Assembly (NCBI GenBank): GCA_013329105.1
Contig: DUKW01000110.1
Location: 1 to 8,640, forward strand
From: Candidatus Methanomethylophilaceae archaeon
Lineage (GTDB): Archaea > Thermoplasmatota > Thermoplasmata > Methanomassiliicoccales > Methanomethylophilaceae
Length of the DNA stretch: 8,640 bases
Reading direction: 5' to 3'
Below the pieces are notes generated by a model. The model saw nothing but the letters and a program-made list of their open reading frames with translations. It made no database searches and had not been told where the DNA came from. Numbering within the stretch: the first letter of the stretch is position 1; each line of letters begins with the position of its first letter. This document shows, in pieces, positions 1 through 5,890 of this stretch. Made by a program: the position numbers and the translations under genes.

Positions 1-34
1 GAGTATGATCCCTAAGCTAGCTGATAAAATTAAC

Positions 35-844
35 TCATCTTCTGAACGCCACGGCGGCGTATCCCACCACATCATTCATAGGGATCATATCACCGGATGT
101 CATATACTTCAGTAGCTCCGCCGACGATGGTTTCGATGCAAGGATGGCAGCGACAATGGGACCGAAGCCGCATGCGCTGATGTGACGATATGCGATGGCT
201 TCATAGATTCCCTCTACATCGAGCGCCAGTATACGCTCCACCAGATACATGTCGTCCTTCTCAGCCCTGGCTTGGGGTACGTAATGGGATAGGTCGCTGG
301 ACGCTATGAAGAGCGTGTCTTTACCGGCAGATGCTTTACGCAGGGACCGAGCGGTCTCCACCGCACTTTGTGGATCCTGTGTGTTCATTACAACTGCCAC
401 GATCTTGGGGGAGGGGTCTATAGTCTGAATAAAAGGTATCTGTACCTCCAGTGAATGCTCCATCATATGCGCCCGACGGTCCACCTCTACGATCCCGTCC
501 AGTTTGGAGACGGCCTCTCGATCGGTCTCACAAACACCTAGCGGGGTAAGGAAATCCTCATCAGAGGCCGCCACCGGGGCACCGCTACCGGTATGGCCGG
601 GGCCGATCAGTACGTAAAGCTCAGGAAGCCCGTCGGCGAGGATTGCGTGGTAAACATGTGCGGCCGCAGGTCCTGATGCCATATACCCCGCATGAGGTGC
701 AAGCGCAGCTACTATGCTGCGCCTGGAACCCGATTTCGGCAGGGGGCCAGGACCATGGGGATGAAGGAAACAATGATCTATCTGACGCCTAAGCGCCTCA
801 GCTTCGCCTTCATAGAATCTTCCCGCTACCACAGGATATCTCAT
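35..844 (-). CDS. MEMO family protein (AmmeMemoRadiSam protein B-like)
   Basis: A 269-residue protein of the MEMO1/AmmeMemoRadiSam-B family, at the usual full length. Visible motifs are the N-terminal RYPVVAGRFY, APHAGY (His51), GPGHTG (His84), EHSLEVQIPF (His130), SSDLSHY (His187) and SACGFGPI (Cys225). His51, His84, His187 and Cys225 correspond to the His/His/His/Cys cluster of human MEMO1, a dioxygenase-like fold that binds metal. In archaea the substrate is unknown; partners in the family name are AMMECR1 and a radical SAM protein, neither of which is in this window. It is the last visible gene of the rpoK-rps2-MEMO group, 39 bases after rps2. No clear SD or TATA precedes the ATG, so it is probably read from the upstream transcript. 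Family assignment is secure; biochemical role is not. Confidence 0.95.
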   Translation of the reverse strand: MRYPVVAGRFYEGEAEALRRQIDHCFLHPHGPGPLPKSGSRRSIVAALAPHAGYMASGPAAAHVYHAILADGLPELYVLIGPGHTGSGAPVAASDEDFLTPLGVCETDREAVSKLDGIVEVDRRAHMMEHSLEVQIPFIQTIDPSPKIVAVVMNTQDPQSAVETARSLRKASAGKDTLFIASSDLSHYVPQARAEKDDMYLVERILALDVEGIYEAIAYRHISACGFGPIVAAILASKPSSAELLKYMTSGDMIPMNDVVGYAAVAFRR

Positions 845-883
845 GAGTGTAATAAGAATGGGGTAAGAGAAAAGGGTTTTGCT

Positions 884-1495
884 TTAGAGGCGAGCCTCAA
901 AGTCATCGATCTCGTATTTGAAGTCCTCAGGGGCCTTGAGATCGCCACGGGCCAGAAGCACCTCCCTGGCCAGCAACCAATAGATGCATGCCAAAGCACG
1001 ACGGCCCTTGTTGTTGGTAGGGATAACCAAGTCAACATTGCGGGTCTCGTTATTGGCATCACACAATGCTATTATAGGTATGCCCACACAGAGGGCTTCA
1101 TCCAGAGCCTGCTTGTCAGCGGCCGGGTCTGTGACCAGGATGACGTCCGGCTCTATGAACTTGGGCATGGAAGGGTTGGTGAGAGTCCCTGGGATGAAAC
1201 GACCGCTGAAGACAGGGGCGCCGATGGCCTGAGAGAACATGCGGGAAGGACGCTGACCATACTGCCTGGACGACACGACAAGGATCCTTTTAGGGTCAAA
1301 GCGAGACAGAAACTTTGCAGCAACCCTTATTCTCTTGTCGGTCGCTTTGACATCCAAAACGTACAGACCGTCTTGTCTCACCTTATATATAAAATCCTTC
1401 ATGTCGGCACTTTTTTGCTGTGTGCCAATGTGCACACCAGAGGTAAGATATATGTCCTCAGGCACCAAAAGATCGATATTCTCCGCTTCACTCAT
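884..1495 (-). CDS. rps2: 30S ribosomal protein S2 (uS2), archaeal type
   Basis: A 203-residue archaeal/eukaryotic-type S2, a component of the small ribosomal subunit. Recognisable stretches are the N-terminal [10 protein letters not shown] (about 18-27), the central [12 protein letters not shown] (97-108), [14 protein letters not shown] (121-134) and the C-terminal [11 protein letters not shown] (158-168) followed by a hydrophobic helix. It has the short archaeal length with only a small acidic tail. The ATG is preceded by TGAGG with a spacer of about six bases, and only 16 bases separate it from the rpoK stop, so the two genes are almost certainly cotranscribed. rpoK-(eno)-rps2-MEMO order is common in euryarchaea; enolase is absent here. 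Confidence 0.97.
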   Translation of the reverse strand: MSEAENIDLLVPEDIYLTSGVHIGTQQKSADMKDFIYKVRQDGLYVLDVKATDKRIRVAAKFLSRFDPKRILVVSSRQYGQRPSRMFSQAIGAPVFSGRFIPGTLTNPSMPKFIEPDVILVTDPAADKQALDEALCVGIPIIALCDANNETRNVDLVIPTNNKGRRALACIYWLLAREVLLARGDLKAPEDFKYEIDDFEARL

Positions 1496-1511
1496 GCGAA
1501 AACCTCAAACG

Positions 1512-1682
1512 TTACTCCCTTACAACTGTAATGGGGATCAGATCATGCTCGAACTCCAGCATAGCGATATCGATGGGATCTATCATCGCCTCTGGGTAAT
1601 CAACTAAGACAGGAGCCCCGAAGGAGATCTGCAGCGCCCTGGCGCCGATGATCCTGGCCTTCTCGAATCTAGTGTATCTCAT
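1512..1682 (-). CDS. rpoK: DNA-directed RNA polymerase subunit K (Rpo6)
   Basis: A 56-residue protein matching archaeal RNA polymerase subunit K (Rpo6), homologous to eukaryotic RPB6 and bacterial omega. It helps assemble and stabilise the polymerase core. It begins [20 protein letters not shown] and ends with [11 protein letters not shown]; the [20 protein letters not shown] block and the [11 protein letters not shown] block are the family signature. Length agrees with the usual 55-60 residues. The ATG at 1680-1682 has GGTGA six bases upstream, and a TATA-like box lies about 45 bases upstream, so this is the first gene of the rpoK-rps2-MEMO unit. In many euryarchaea rpoN sits directly upstream; here the upstream neighbour is leuD. 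Confidence 0.96.
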   Translation of the reverse strand: MRYTRFEKARIIGARALQISFGAPVLVDYPEAMIDPIDIAMLEFEHDLIPITVVRE

Positions 1683-1725
1683 ATAATCTCACCATACCGG
1701 GAGTATTTCCGTATTGGCCTGTTCC

Positions 1726-1733
1726 TTATAAAA
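1726..1733 (-). promoter_or_regulatory. TATA-like box for rpoK-rps2-MEMO
   Basis: On the minus strand the gap between leuD and rpoK reads AAAAGTTTTATAAGG. TTTTATAA resembles an archaeal TATA element, with purine-rich DNA upstream where TFB would bind. A start about 25 bases downstream would fall near 1700-1705, giving a leader of about 20 bases that contains the GGTGA SD site. Seen by eye, not tested. Confidence 0.6.
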
Positions 1734-1771
1734 CTTTTGATAACCCTAGACGAATGCCAGCATCTGAGGTC

Positions 1772-2254
1772 TCAATGTTTAAAACGCTCTCTCAGGCTGC
1801 TCACCAGACCTCCTTTTTCCAGCAGCTCCAAGAGTTGCGGGGGAAGCGGTCGGAAAGAACTCTCCCAACCTGAGGCACTGCGGAGCAGACCTCGCGATAG
1901 GTCTATACTTAGAACGTCCCCTTCGTCAAGAGACGTGAGATCGGCCACCACCACCGGCAGACCGATGTTTATCGCGTTTCGGTAGAAAATGCGGGCAAAG
2001 CTCACAGCCACGATGGCCCCAACACCCTTCTCCTTGAGAACTAATGGGGCCTGCTCACGAGAGGAGCCGCAACCGAAGTTCCTGCCAGCGACTAGAATGT
2101 CTCCCCTTCGAACCTTGGAGACGAATAGGGGATCGATATCTTCCATAGCATGCTCTGCCAGAGTAGGAACGTCATAATTATCCAGATAACGTCCTGGAAT
2201 GATTAGGTCTGTGTTCACATGATCGCCGTATTTCCATATTCTCCCCTCAATCAA
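1772..2254 (-). CDS. leuD: 3-isopropylmalate/homoaconitate dehydratase, small subunit
   Basis: The 160-residue swivel-domain subunit of an archaeal IPMI/homoaconitase-type aconitase-family enzyme; with LeuC it isomerises 2-isopropylmalate to 3-isopropylmalate or acts on homocitrate-series substrates. Motifs are GDHVNTDLIIPGRYL (10-24), GRNFGCGSSREQAP (57-70), ARIFYRNAINIGLP (87-100). The start is taken as TTG at 2252-2254: the frame has no ATG or GTG nearby, GGGAG lies eight bases upstream, and the protein then starts MIEGRIWKYGDHVNTD like its family. A longer reading to 2440 would be an artefact inside leuC. The start overlaps the leuC stop in a TTGA, implying translational coupling. The substrate-selecting loop reads YLDN (23-26), unlike the usual YLRT (homoaconitase) or YLV-type (IPMI) loops as I recall them, so the exact substrate is open. 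Confidence 0.92.
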   Translation of the reverse strand: MIEGRIWKYGDHVNTDLIIPGRYLDNYDVPTLAEHAMEDIDPLFVSKVRRGDILVAGRNFGCGSSREQAPLVLKEKGVGAIVAVSFARIFYRNAINIGLPVVVADLTSLDEGDVLSIDLSRGLLRSASGWESSFRPLPPQLLELLEKGGLVSSLRERFKH

Positions 2255-3507
2255 GACATCAACTCCCTTGGATCGGTTATGCGTCCCCTGAGGGCAGAGG
2301 CAGCCACAGTCAGCGGCGACGCTAGATAGATTTCGGCCTCTGGTGAGCCCATGCGGCCCCTGAAGTTGCGGTTGGTAGTGGCAATGGCCCTCTCCCCGGA
2401 CGCCAGTAGACCTTGGTGAGCGCCCAGGCAGGGTCCGCAACCGGGATTCACTACTATGCCGCCAGCGTCCGCCAACGTTGCTAGGGTCCCGTCCTCCATA
2501 GCCATCCTGTATACTTCCTTGGAGGCGGGTACGACGATCAGCCGTACAGACGGCGATATCGATTTCCCATCAAGGAGCGAGGCGGCAGCATGCAAATCCT
2601 CGAGTCGGCCGTTTGTACAACTTCCGAGAACGGCCTGATCTACAGTCATGTCTGAGAGACTCGAGGCACTGCATACGTTATCGACACTGTGAGGGGCCGC
2701 TACTAAGGGAACAAGATCGGATACGTCCAGTTCACAGTGTGACATCTCCGCGTCCTCATCGCTGAAAAGCTCACCATCAAGAGACACAGAACGGGCGGCC
2801 AGGTAATCCCTTGTCTTCTGATCGGGAAAACATACTCCCGCCTTGGCCCCCATTTCGATGGCCATATTGCATAGCACCATGCGGGATGAGATGGTCATCT
2901 CGTCCACTGCCTCACCAACATATTCCACACAGCGATAGTTCGCACCGTCAGCACCGATATCGCCTATTATGCGCAACATGAGGTCCTTGGACATCGTATA
3001 CGGCGGCAACACACCCTCATTGATGATACGCAAGGTCTCCGGCACACGAAACCATAGTTCACCGGTAGCCCAAACGGCTGCCATCTCCGTAGCGCCTATG
3101 CCAGTGGCAAAAGCGCCAAAAGCACCGTAGGTGCTGGTGTGCGAGTCTGAGCCGACTATAAGGGCTCCAGGCCGCACATGCCCCTTCTCAGGAAGCACCT
3201 GATGACATATCCCCTCACCATGGCGATAGAAATTGATTATACCCTTTTTCTCGGCGAATTCCCGCACCGTTTTGTGACCCTCGGCTGCAGAGATTGTACT
3301 AGCCGGGATACGGTGGTCGAATACGAGCACAATCTTTTCTGGATCCCATACGGCAGGAGCGCCGATCTCATGGAAAATCCTGGATACCAAAGCGGCATTC
3401 TCATGGCTCATGGCAAGGTCCACAGTGGCTACGACTGTATCCCCTACCTCTGCCTCAGTTCCGCTAGCGCGTGATAGTACTTTCTGGGCGAAAGTTCTGC
3501 CGCTCAT
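2251..3507 (-). CDS. leuC: 3-isopropylmalate/homoaconitate dehydratase, large subunit
   Basis: A 418-residue large subunit of the archaeal LeuC/HacA group, carrying the [4Fe-4S] cluster. Cluster ligands are Cys297 in LGSCTNGR and Cys357 and Cys360 in NPGCGPCLG. Other hallmarks are VFDHRIPAS (62-70), HGEGICHQVLPE (96-107), SDSHTSTYGAFGAFATGIG (120-138) and NRNFRGRMGSPEAEIYLASP (379-398). Length matches the roughly 420-residue archaeal form, not the longer bacterial LeuC. It works with the small subunit encoded immediately downstream. In methanogens the same family also supplies homoaconitase (AksDE) for the 2-oxosuberate part of coenzyme B, so leucine versus coenzyme B cannot be settled here. 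A TATA-like TTTAAA about 27 bases before the ATG and no SD suggest a leaderless mRNA. Confidence 0.95.
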   Translation of the reverse strand: MSGRTFAQKVLSRASGTEAEVGDTVVATVDLAMSHENAALVSRIFHEIGAPAVWDPEKIVLVFDHRIPASTISAAEGHKTVREFAEKKGIINFYRHGEGICHQVLPEKGHVRPGALIVGSDSHTSTYGAFGAFATGIGATEMAAVWATGELWFRVPETLRIINEGVLPPYTMSKDLMLRIIGDIGADGANYRCVEYVGEAVDEMTISSRMVLCNMAIEMGAKAGVCFPDQKTRDYLAARSVSLDGELFSDEDAEMSHCELDVSDLVPLVAAPHSVDNVCSASSLSDMTVDQAVLGSCTNGRLEDLHAAASLLDGKSISPSVRLIVVPASKEVYRMAMEDGTLATLADAGGIVVNPGCGPCLGAHQGLLASGERAIATTNRNFRGRMGSPEAEIYLASPLTVAASALRGRITDPRELMS

Positions 3508-3530
3508 AAACGCTCAGAAAGAAATCGCTG

Positions 3531-3536
3531 TTTAAA
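3531..3536 (-). promoter_or_regulatory. TATA-like element of leuC, leaderless position
   Basis: TTTAAA (minus-strand context GAATTTAAACAG) is centred about 27 bases upstream of the leuC ATG. That spacing places the transcription start at or within a base or two of the start codon. The sequence between (ending TCTTTCTGAGCGTTT) has no SD match, consistent with a leaderless message. About ten bases further upstream there is a weak inverted repeat, ATAC-7-GTAT at 3546-3560, that could be an operator but may be chance. Confidence 0.5.
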
Positions 3537-3564
3537 TTCATATTGATACCGTTAATGTATTATT

Positions 3565-4569
3565 CTAAAGGGAGGCCTGCGTCGCCTCACCGCCTTCACA
3601 AGAACCCAGAATGATCTTACGCAGCATAGACTGTGTCTCCTGCGGCGTGCCGGTGGTATTCACCATATGCACTTCGCATGCCTGCAGATATCTCCGAAAG
3701 AACCTCTCTCTTATCCCCATCTTACGATGATCGCGCGTCATCTGATGGGGATTGCAGAGGTCATTCTCTTCCAAATAATACCATGCCTCCTCAGCATCCA
3801 TTTCCCGTACGATGAGCGGATCGTCGCGGTCACGCTTCAGAAACATTATGTGGTGTACGGAAGTCATCGGTATCACCGCTCCCAGACCTGCAACCCAACG
3901 CACGTCAACTATAGCCCTCCGCCGATTGTCGAACCGGGCCTGGTCGACAAGTGGTTGATATTCGTTCCATACTTCGCCTATGTCCGAATCTATGTAGCAG
4001 TTCTTCTCGGAGCCGAACGCCAGCGGGCCGCGGTCGGAAAGGCGGACAAAATACCAGTCATCGGTCACCAAGCGTGACTGAGGCATGCGCAACAAACCCC
4101 AGGCTTGTGTGGTCTTACCGGTACGGGAGGGGGCTATCAGGGTTACGCCACGACCGCCCACATCCAAAGCAGCACCGTGGACGGAATGGATATCGTGCTC
4201 ATCCTCCAGAATGTCACCGGCCATCGCCAGAGCGACGCTCTTTATCCAGCCATAATAATCAAAATTGTAGAGAAAAGAGGTCTTCGTCAGCGGTTCGTAG
4301 AGCAATTCCGTTCCCCGGGAACTGTCGTCCAATATAAAGACGCGGGCATGGGAGCGCACATTATCGGACATAGCGTAGAAATTATCCTCCCACATGATCT
4401 TGGTGGATTCTTTGCATGTGTAGAGTTTCACGCAAATTCCGTATATATCCGCTTTGCTCGTGTAAAAGCGGCTTCCTTTAATCCTATCATATATAGCATC
4501 TTTCTCGTCGGGATCGATGAGTTTTACGGTATAGCTCAAGTTATCATTTTTGAATGAACAGTCATCCAT
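3565..4569 (-). CDS. HPr kinase-like P-loop protein (HprK C-terminal-domain fold)
   Basis: A 334-residue protein. The central part matches the HPr kinase/phosphorylase catalytic core: HSVHGAALDVGGRGVTLIA with His131 of the HG motif, a P-loop APSRTGKTT at 146-154, and LVTDDWYFV with Asp170-Asp171. The spacing of about 15 residues from His to P-loop and about 24 from P-loop to Asp-Asp agrees with bacterial HprK. A later VDVRWVAGLGAVIP (221-234) may be the counterpart of the HprK signature segment. The first P-loop position is Ala, as seen in many HprK-related kinases. Residues 1-120 are not a recognised HprK N-terminal domain. No signal peptide or membrane helix. Archaea normally lack HPr, so the substrate is unknown; a PEPCK-like or small-molecule kinase role is also possible. 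It is divergent from the GNAT gene and 57 bases upstream of leuC. The ATG has only a distant AAGGA upstream. Confidence 0.8.
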   Translation of the reverse strand: MDDCSFKNDNLSYTVKLIDPDEKDAIYDRIKGSRFYTSKADIYGICVKLYTCKESTKIMWEDNFYAMSDNVRSHARVFILDDSSRGTELLYEPLTKTSFLYNFDYYGWIKSVALAMAGDILEDEHDIHSVHGAALDVGGRGVTLIAPSRTGKTTQAWGLLRMPQSRLVTDDWYFVRLSDRGPLAFGSEKNCYIDSDIGEVWNEYQPLVDQARFDNRRRAIVDVRWVAGLGAVIPMTSVHHIMFLKRDRDDPLIVREMDAEEAWYYLEENDLCNPHQMTRDHRKMGIRERFFRRYLQACEVHMVNTTGTPQETQSMLRKIILGSCEGGEATQASL

Positions 4570-4574
4570 ATAAG
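4568..4574 (+). promoter_or_regulatory. TATA-like box for the GNAT gene
   Basis: CCATATAAGG on the plus strand overlaps the start codon of the divergent HprK-like gene. Transcription would begin near 4595-4600, leaving a leader of about 15 bases before the GNAT ATG at 4614. No SD is seen in that leader. Confidence 0.4.
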
Positions 4575-4585
4575 GTATGTCCTTG

Positions 4586-4598
4586 GCCTCCCTGAGGC
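4586..4598. promoter_or_regulatory. Small palindrome between divergent promoters
   Basis: GCCTC-CCT-GAGGC is a perfect 5-3-5 inverted repeat, extendable with a one-base bulge to TTG-GCCTC...GAGGC-AA. It lies between the two facing TATA-like boxes of the HprK-like and GNAT genes, where a bound regulator could block both. The operator role is inference. Confidence 0.35.
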
Positions 4599-4601
4599 AA
4601 C

Positions 4602-4609
4602 TTTTTATT
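4602..4609 (-). promoter_or_regulatory. TATA-like box for the HprK-like gene
   Basis: The minus strand reads GGAATAAAAAGTT, an A/T-rich TATA-like element about 35 bases before the ATG at 4569. Transcription would start near 4578-4580, leaving a leader of roughly ten bases. It is a weaker match than the rpoK box. Confidence 0.35.
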
Positions 4610-4613
4610 CCTC

Positions 4614-5126
4614 ATGAATACTGACACGTATGTGGGATGTGTACGCGAGCTGCCTGTAATGGATGTCTGCCTCAGACACATGGAAGATAGCGATATAGCA
4701 TATGTAATGGAATGTATGGAAGAGGCTGCGCTTTGCTCAGTGACCGAGGAGGAGCGAGCCGAGAGCGATGGGTGGATGCCCGCATTGCGGAAGACAGTAG
4801 CCGCCCTCTACGACGGGCGGAGAGATAACGAGATATTCATCCTCTGGAAAAAGAATGAGCGGATCGGGATGATATGGTTGGGCCTCTGGGAGGACGAGTT
4901 CACACACGTCCCCGCCGGTTTTCTGTACGGTATCTATGTCCGGGAAGACATGCGCAGGTCCGGCTTGGCTAGATGGATGATTTCCTTCGCAGAGGACTGG
5001 TGCCTTGAAAGAGGGCTGAACAGACTCTGTCTCAACGTTGGCAGCGAGAATGAAGGGGCCATACGCGCCTACCGGAGCATGGGCTTCCGTCCACGCTCAT
5101 CGATTCTTATTAAAAAGCTTAGATGA
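4614..5126 (+). CDS. GNAT family N-acetyltransferase
   Basis: A 170-residue protein with a single GNAT fold, expected to transfer an acetyl group from acetyl-CoA to an amine on a small molecule or protein. Visible parts are the N-terminal LRHMEDSDIAYVMECMEEA (20-38), the central EIFILWKKNERIGMIWLGLW strands, then GFLYGIYVREDMRRSGLARWM, in which RRSGLA is the acetyl-CoA pyrophosphate loop, and LCLNVGSENEGAIRAYRSMGF, the C-terminal motif with the Asn and Tyr typical of RimI-like enzymes. The first ATG is used; Met16 (ATG at 4659) would also give a complete domain, since GNATs often begin shortly before the LRHMEDSDI-type strand. It is divergent from the HprK-like gene across 44 bases, and its 3' end overlaps the convergent membrane-protein gene by 8 bases. 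Substrate unknown. Confidence 0.88.
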   Translation: MNTDTYVGCVRELPVMDVCLRHMEDSDIAYVMECMEEAALCSVTEEERAESDGWMPALRKTVAALYDGRRDNEIFILWKKNERIGMIWLGLWEDEFTHVPAGFLYGIYVREDMRRSGLARWMISFAEDWCLERGLNRLCLNVGSENEGAIRAYRSMGFRPRSSILIKKLR

Positions 5127-5697
5127 GGCGCAGATAACGCTCTTGGTAAGGATCCTGACCGAATATGAAGAGGAGCCATCGTCTCAGTGGAGCTTTCTCG
5201 GCATAGGGAGGAGTGAAAAACTCCCTTACCGGAGAGCGGAGAAGATAGAAGAGCATCAACGTCATGACCGCCACTACTAAATAGGCGCTGACCTCAAGGG
5301 TCTGTGCTAGCCACACCGTCTCCCTACCGCCGATGAGGGAAATAATTGAGAAAAAAATGTAAATCAAGCTCAGACGGCACATGTTCCTCCATGCGCGTCG
5401 GTTGCCTGAAGATAGGCGGAAGGTTGTAACCATCTGCGCTGTGTAAAGATAGAAGAGTGCTGCTAGGAATCCTACATAGAGGAGTGTCTCCGACCTGCTC
5501 TCTGTATCCGTAAGCACACGAGGGATGGATTGCAAGATGCTTATAAAGTAAAGTGAGGCAAATAGAAGTGTTGCCACGGCCAGCAAGGGAAGGGCCTTGG
5601 GCCTGGGCCTAGAGACAATGGGCCTGGGAGCGTGGCCTATTGTCACCCCTTTCACTCTCTCAATCGCCTCATCGACTATCTGCCCCGGTCTGAACAT
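5119..5697 (-). CDS. Unrecognised four-TM membrane protein
   Basis: A 192-residue protein of unknown family. After a soluble, Pro/Arg-rich N-terminus (1-34, MFRPGQIVDEAIERVKG...) there are four likely membrane helices at about 35-56, 71-91, 107-124 and 132-153, then a 40-residue basic C-terminal tail ending in FGQDPYQERYLRLI. The short basic stretch between helices 2 and 3 (RLSSGNRRAWRN) suggests that loop is cytoplasmic. No catalytic motif or signal peptidase site is evident. The frame is intact and has normal-looking codon use. Its stop lies inside the end of the convergent GNAT gene. Upstream is a shared intergenic region with a divergent five-TM protein, so the pair may be co-regulated. 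ATG at 5697 chosen; only a weak GGGA precedes it. Confidence 0.72.
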   Translation of the reverse strand: MFRPGQIVDEAIERVKGVTIGHAPRPIVSRPRPKALPLLAVATLLFASLYFISILQSIPRVLTDTESRSETLLYVGFLAALFYLYTAQMVTTFRLSSGNRRAWRNMCRLSLIYIFFSIISLIGGRETVWLAQTLEVSAYLVVAVMTLMLFYLLRSPVREFFTPPYAEKAPLRRWLLFIFGQDPYQERYLRLI

Positions 5698-5723
5698 CAG
5701 TTTATCCCATAATATCCGAAGTC

Positions 5724-5758
5724 GGAATAAGGTTTTAACACTTAGGAATAAGAGTTTT
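5724..5758. repeat. Direct repeat, two copies offset by 21 bases
   Basis: GGAATAAGGTTTT (5724-5736) and GGAATAAGAGTTTT (5745-5758) are near-identical copies in the same orientation, differing by one inserted base. They share the exact GGAATAAG core. The 21-base offset is two helical turns, so both copies face the same side of the DNA. They lie just upstream of the four-TM gene and before the upstream ORF of the five-TM gene, a good place for a regulator site. On the minus strand the in-between GTTAAAACC could be the TATA element of the four-TM gene. Confidence 0.45.
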
Positions 5759-5789
5759 GGTTATTGAAAACCTGAATTCATTGTGCCGT

Positions 5790-5796
5790 GAGGTGA
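5790..5796 (+). promoter_or_regulatory. Strong Shine-Dalgarno site of the upstream ORF
   Basis: GAGGTGA is a seven-base match to the archaeal 16S 3'-end complement (GGAGGTGAT), eight bases before the ATG at 5805. It is the strongest SD in the window and is the main reason for reporting the small ORF that follows. Confidence 0.5.
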
Positions 5797-5804
5797 CCGC
5801 CAAG

Positions 5805-5879
5805 ATGCCAGAATTGAGTAAAAGAGCTCCTGCAGTTCTTTTGCAGCAACGTGGTAAACAGCTTAAAAACATTGAGTGA
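5805..5879 (+). CDS. 24-codon upstream ORF, possible leader peptide
   Basis: A short ORF starting MPELSKRAPAV and ending KQLKNIE, with an ATG eight bases after the perfect SD GAGGTGA. Its stop codon lies in GAGTGATAAAG, where TGA overlaps a possible GTG start (5876) of the five-TM membrane protein in a GTGA arrangement typical of translational coupling. The product is basic, 24 residues, with no known domain. It may be a real small protein, a leader that controls the membrane protein, or chance. A TATA-like TTAAAA inside its 3' end could instead give the membrane gene its own leaderless transcript. Reported because the SD is far better than expected by chance. Confidence 0.35.
   Translation: MPELSKRAPAVLLQQRGKQLKNIE
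5863..5868 (+). promoter_or_regulatory. TATA-like element before the five-TM gene
   Basis: TTAAAA in GCTTAAAAAC is centred about 25 bases before the ATG at 5891, the spacing for a leaderless transcript from that ATG. It conflicts with the alternative of translation coupled to the upstream ORF from the GTG at 5876, so only one of the two arrangements may be real, or both may be used. Confidence 0.35.
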
Positions 5880-5890
5880 TAAAGGTTCAC

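Noticed and set aside
15..22. AGCTAGCT palindrome at the left edge
   Set aside because: Eight-base palindromes occur by chance; without the sequence further left no terminator or operator can be argued.
692..1531. 279-residue plus-strand ORF opposite MEMO and rps2
   Set aside because: It is antisense to two genes with unmistakable family motifs, and its translation shows no domain; a shadow of codon bias.
2255..2440. N-terminal extension of leuD to 2440
   Set aside because: The extra residues are the leuC 3' end read in another frame; LeuD proteins begin at the EGRIWKYGDHVNTD-type sequence.
3667..4557. Plus-strand ORFs of 128-150 residues opposite the HprK-like gene
   Set aside because: Antisense to the P-loop protein; no recognisable motif and no promoter or SD.
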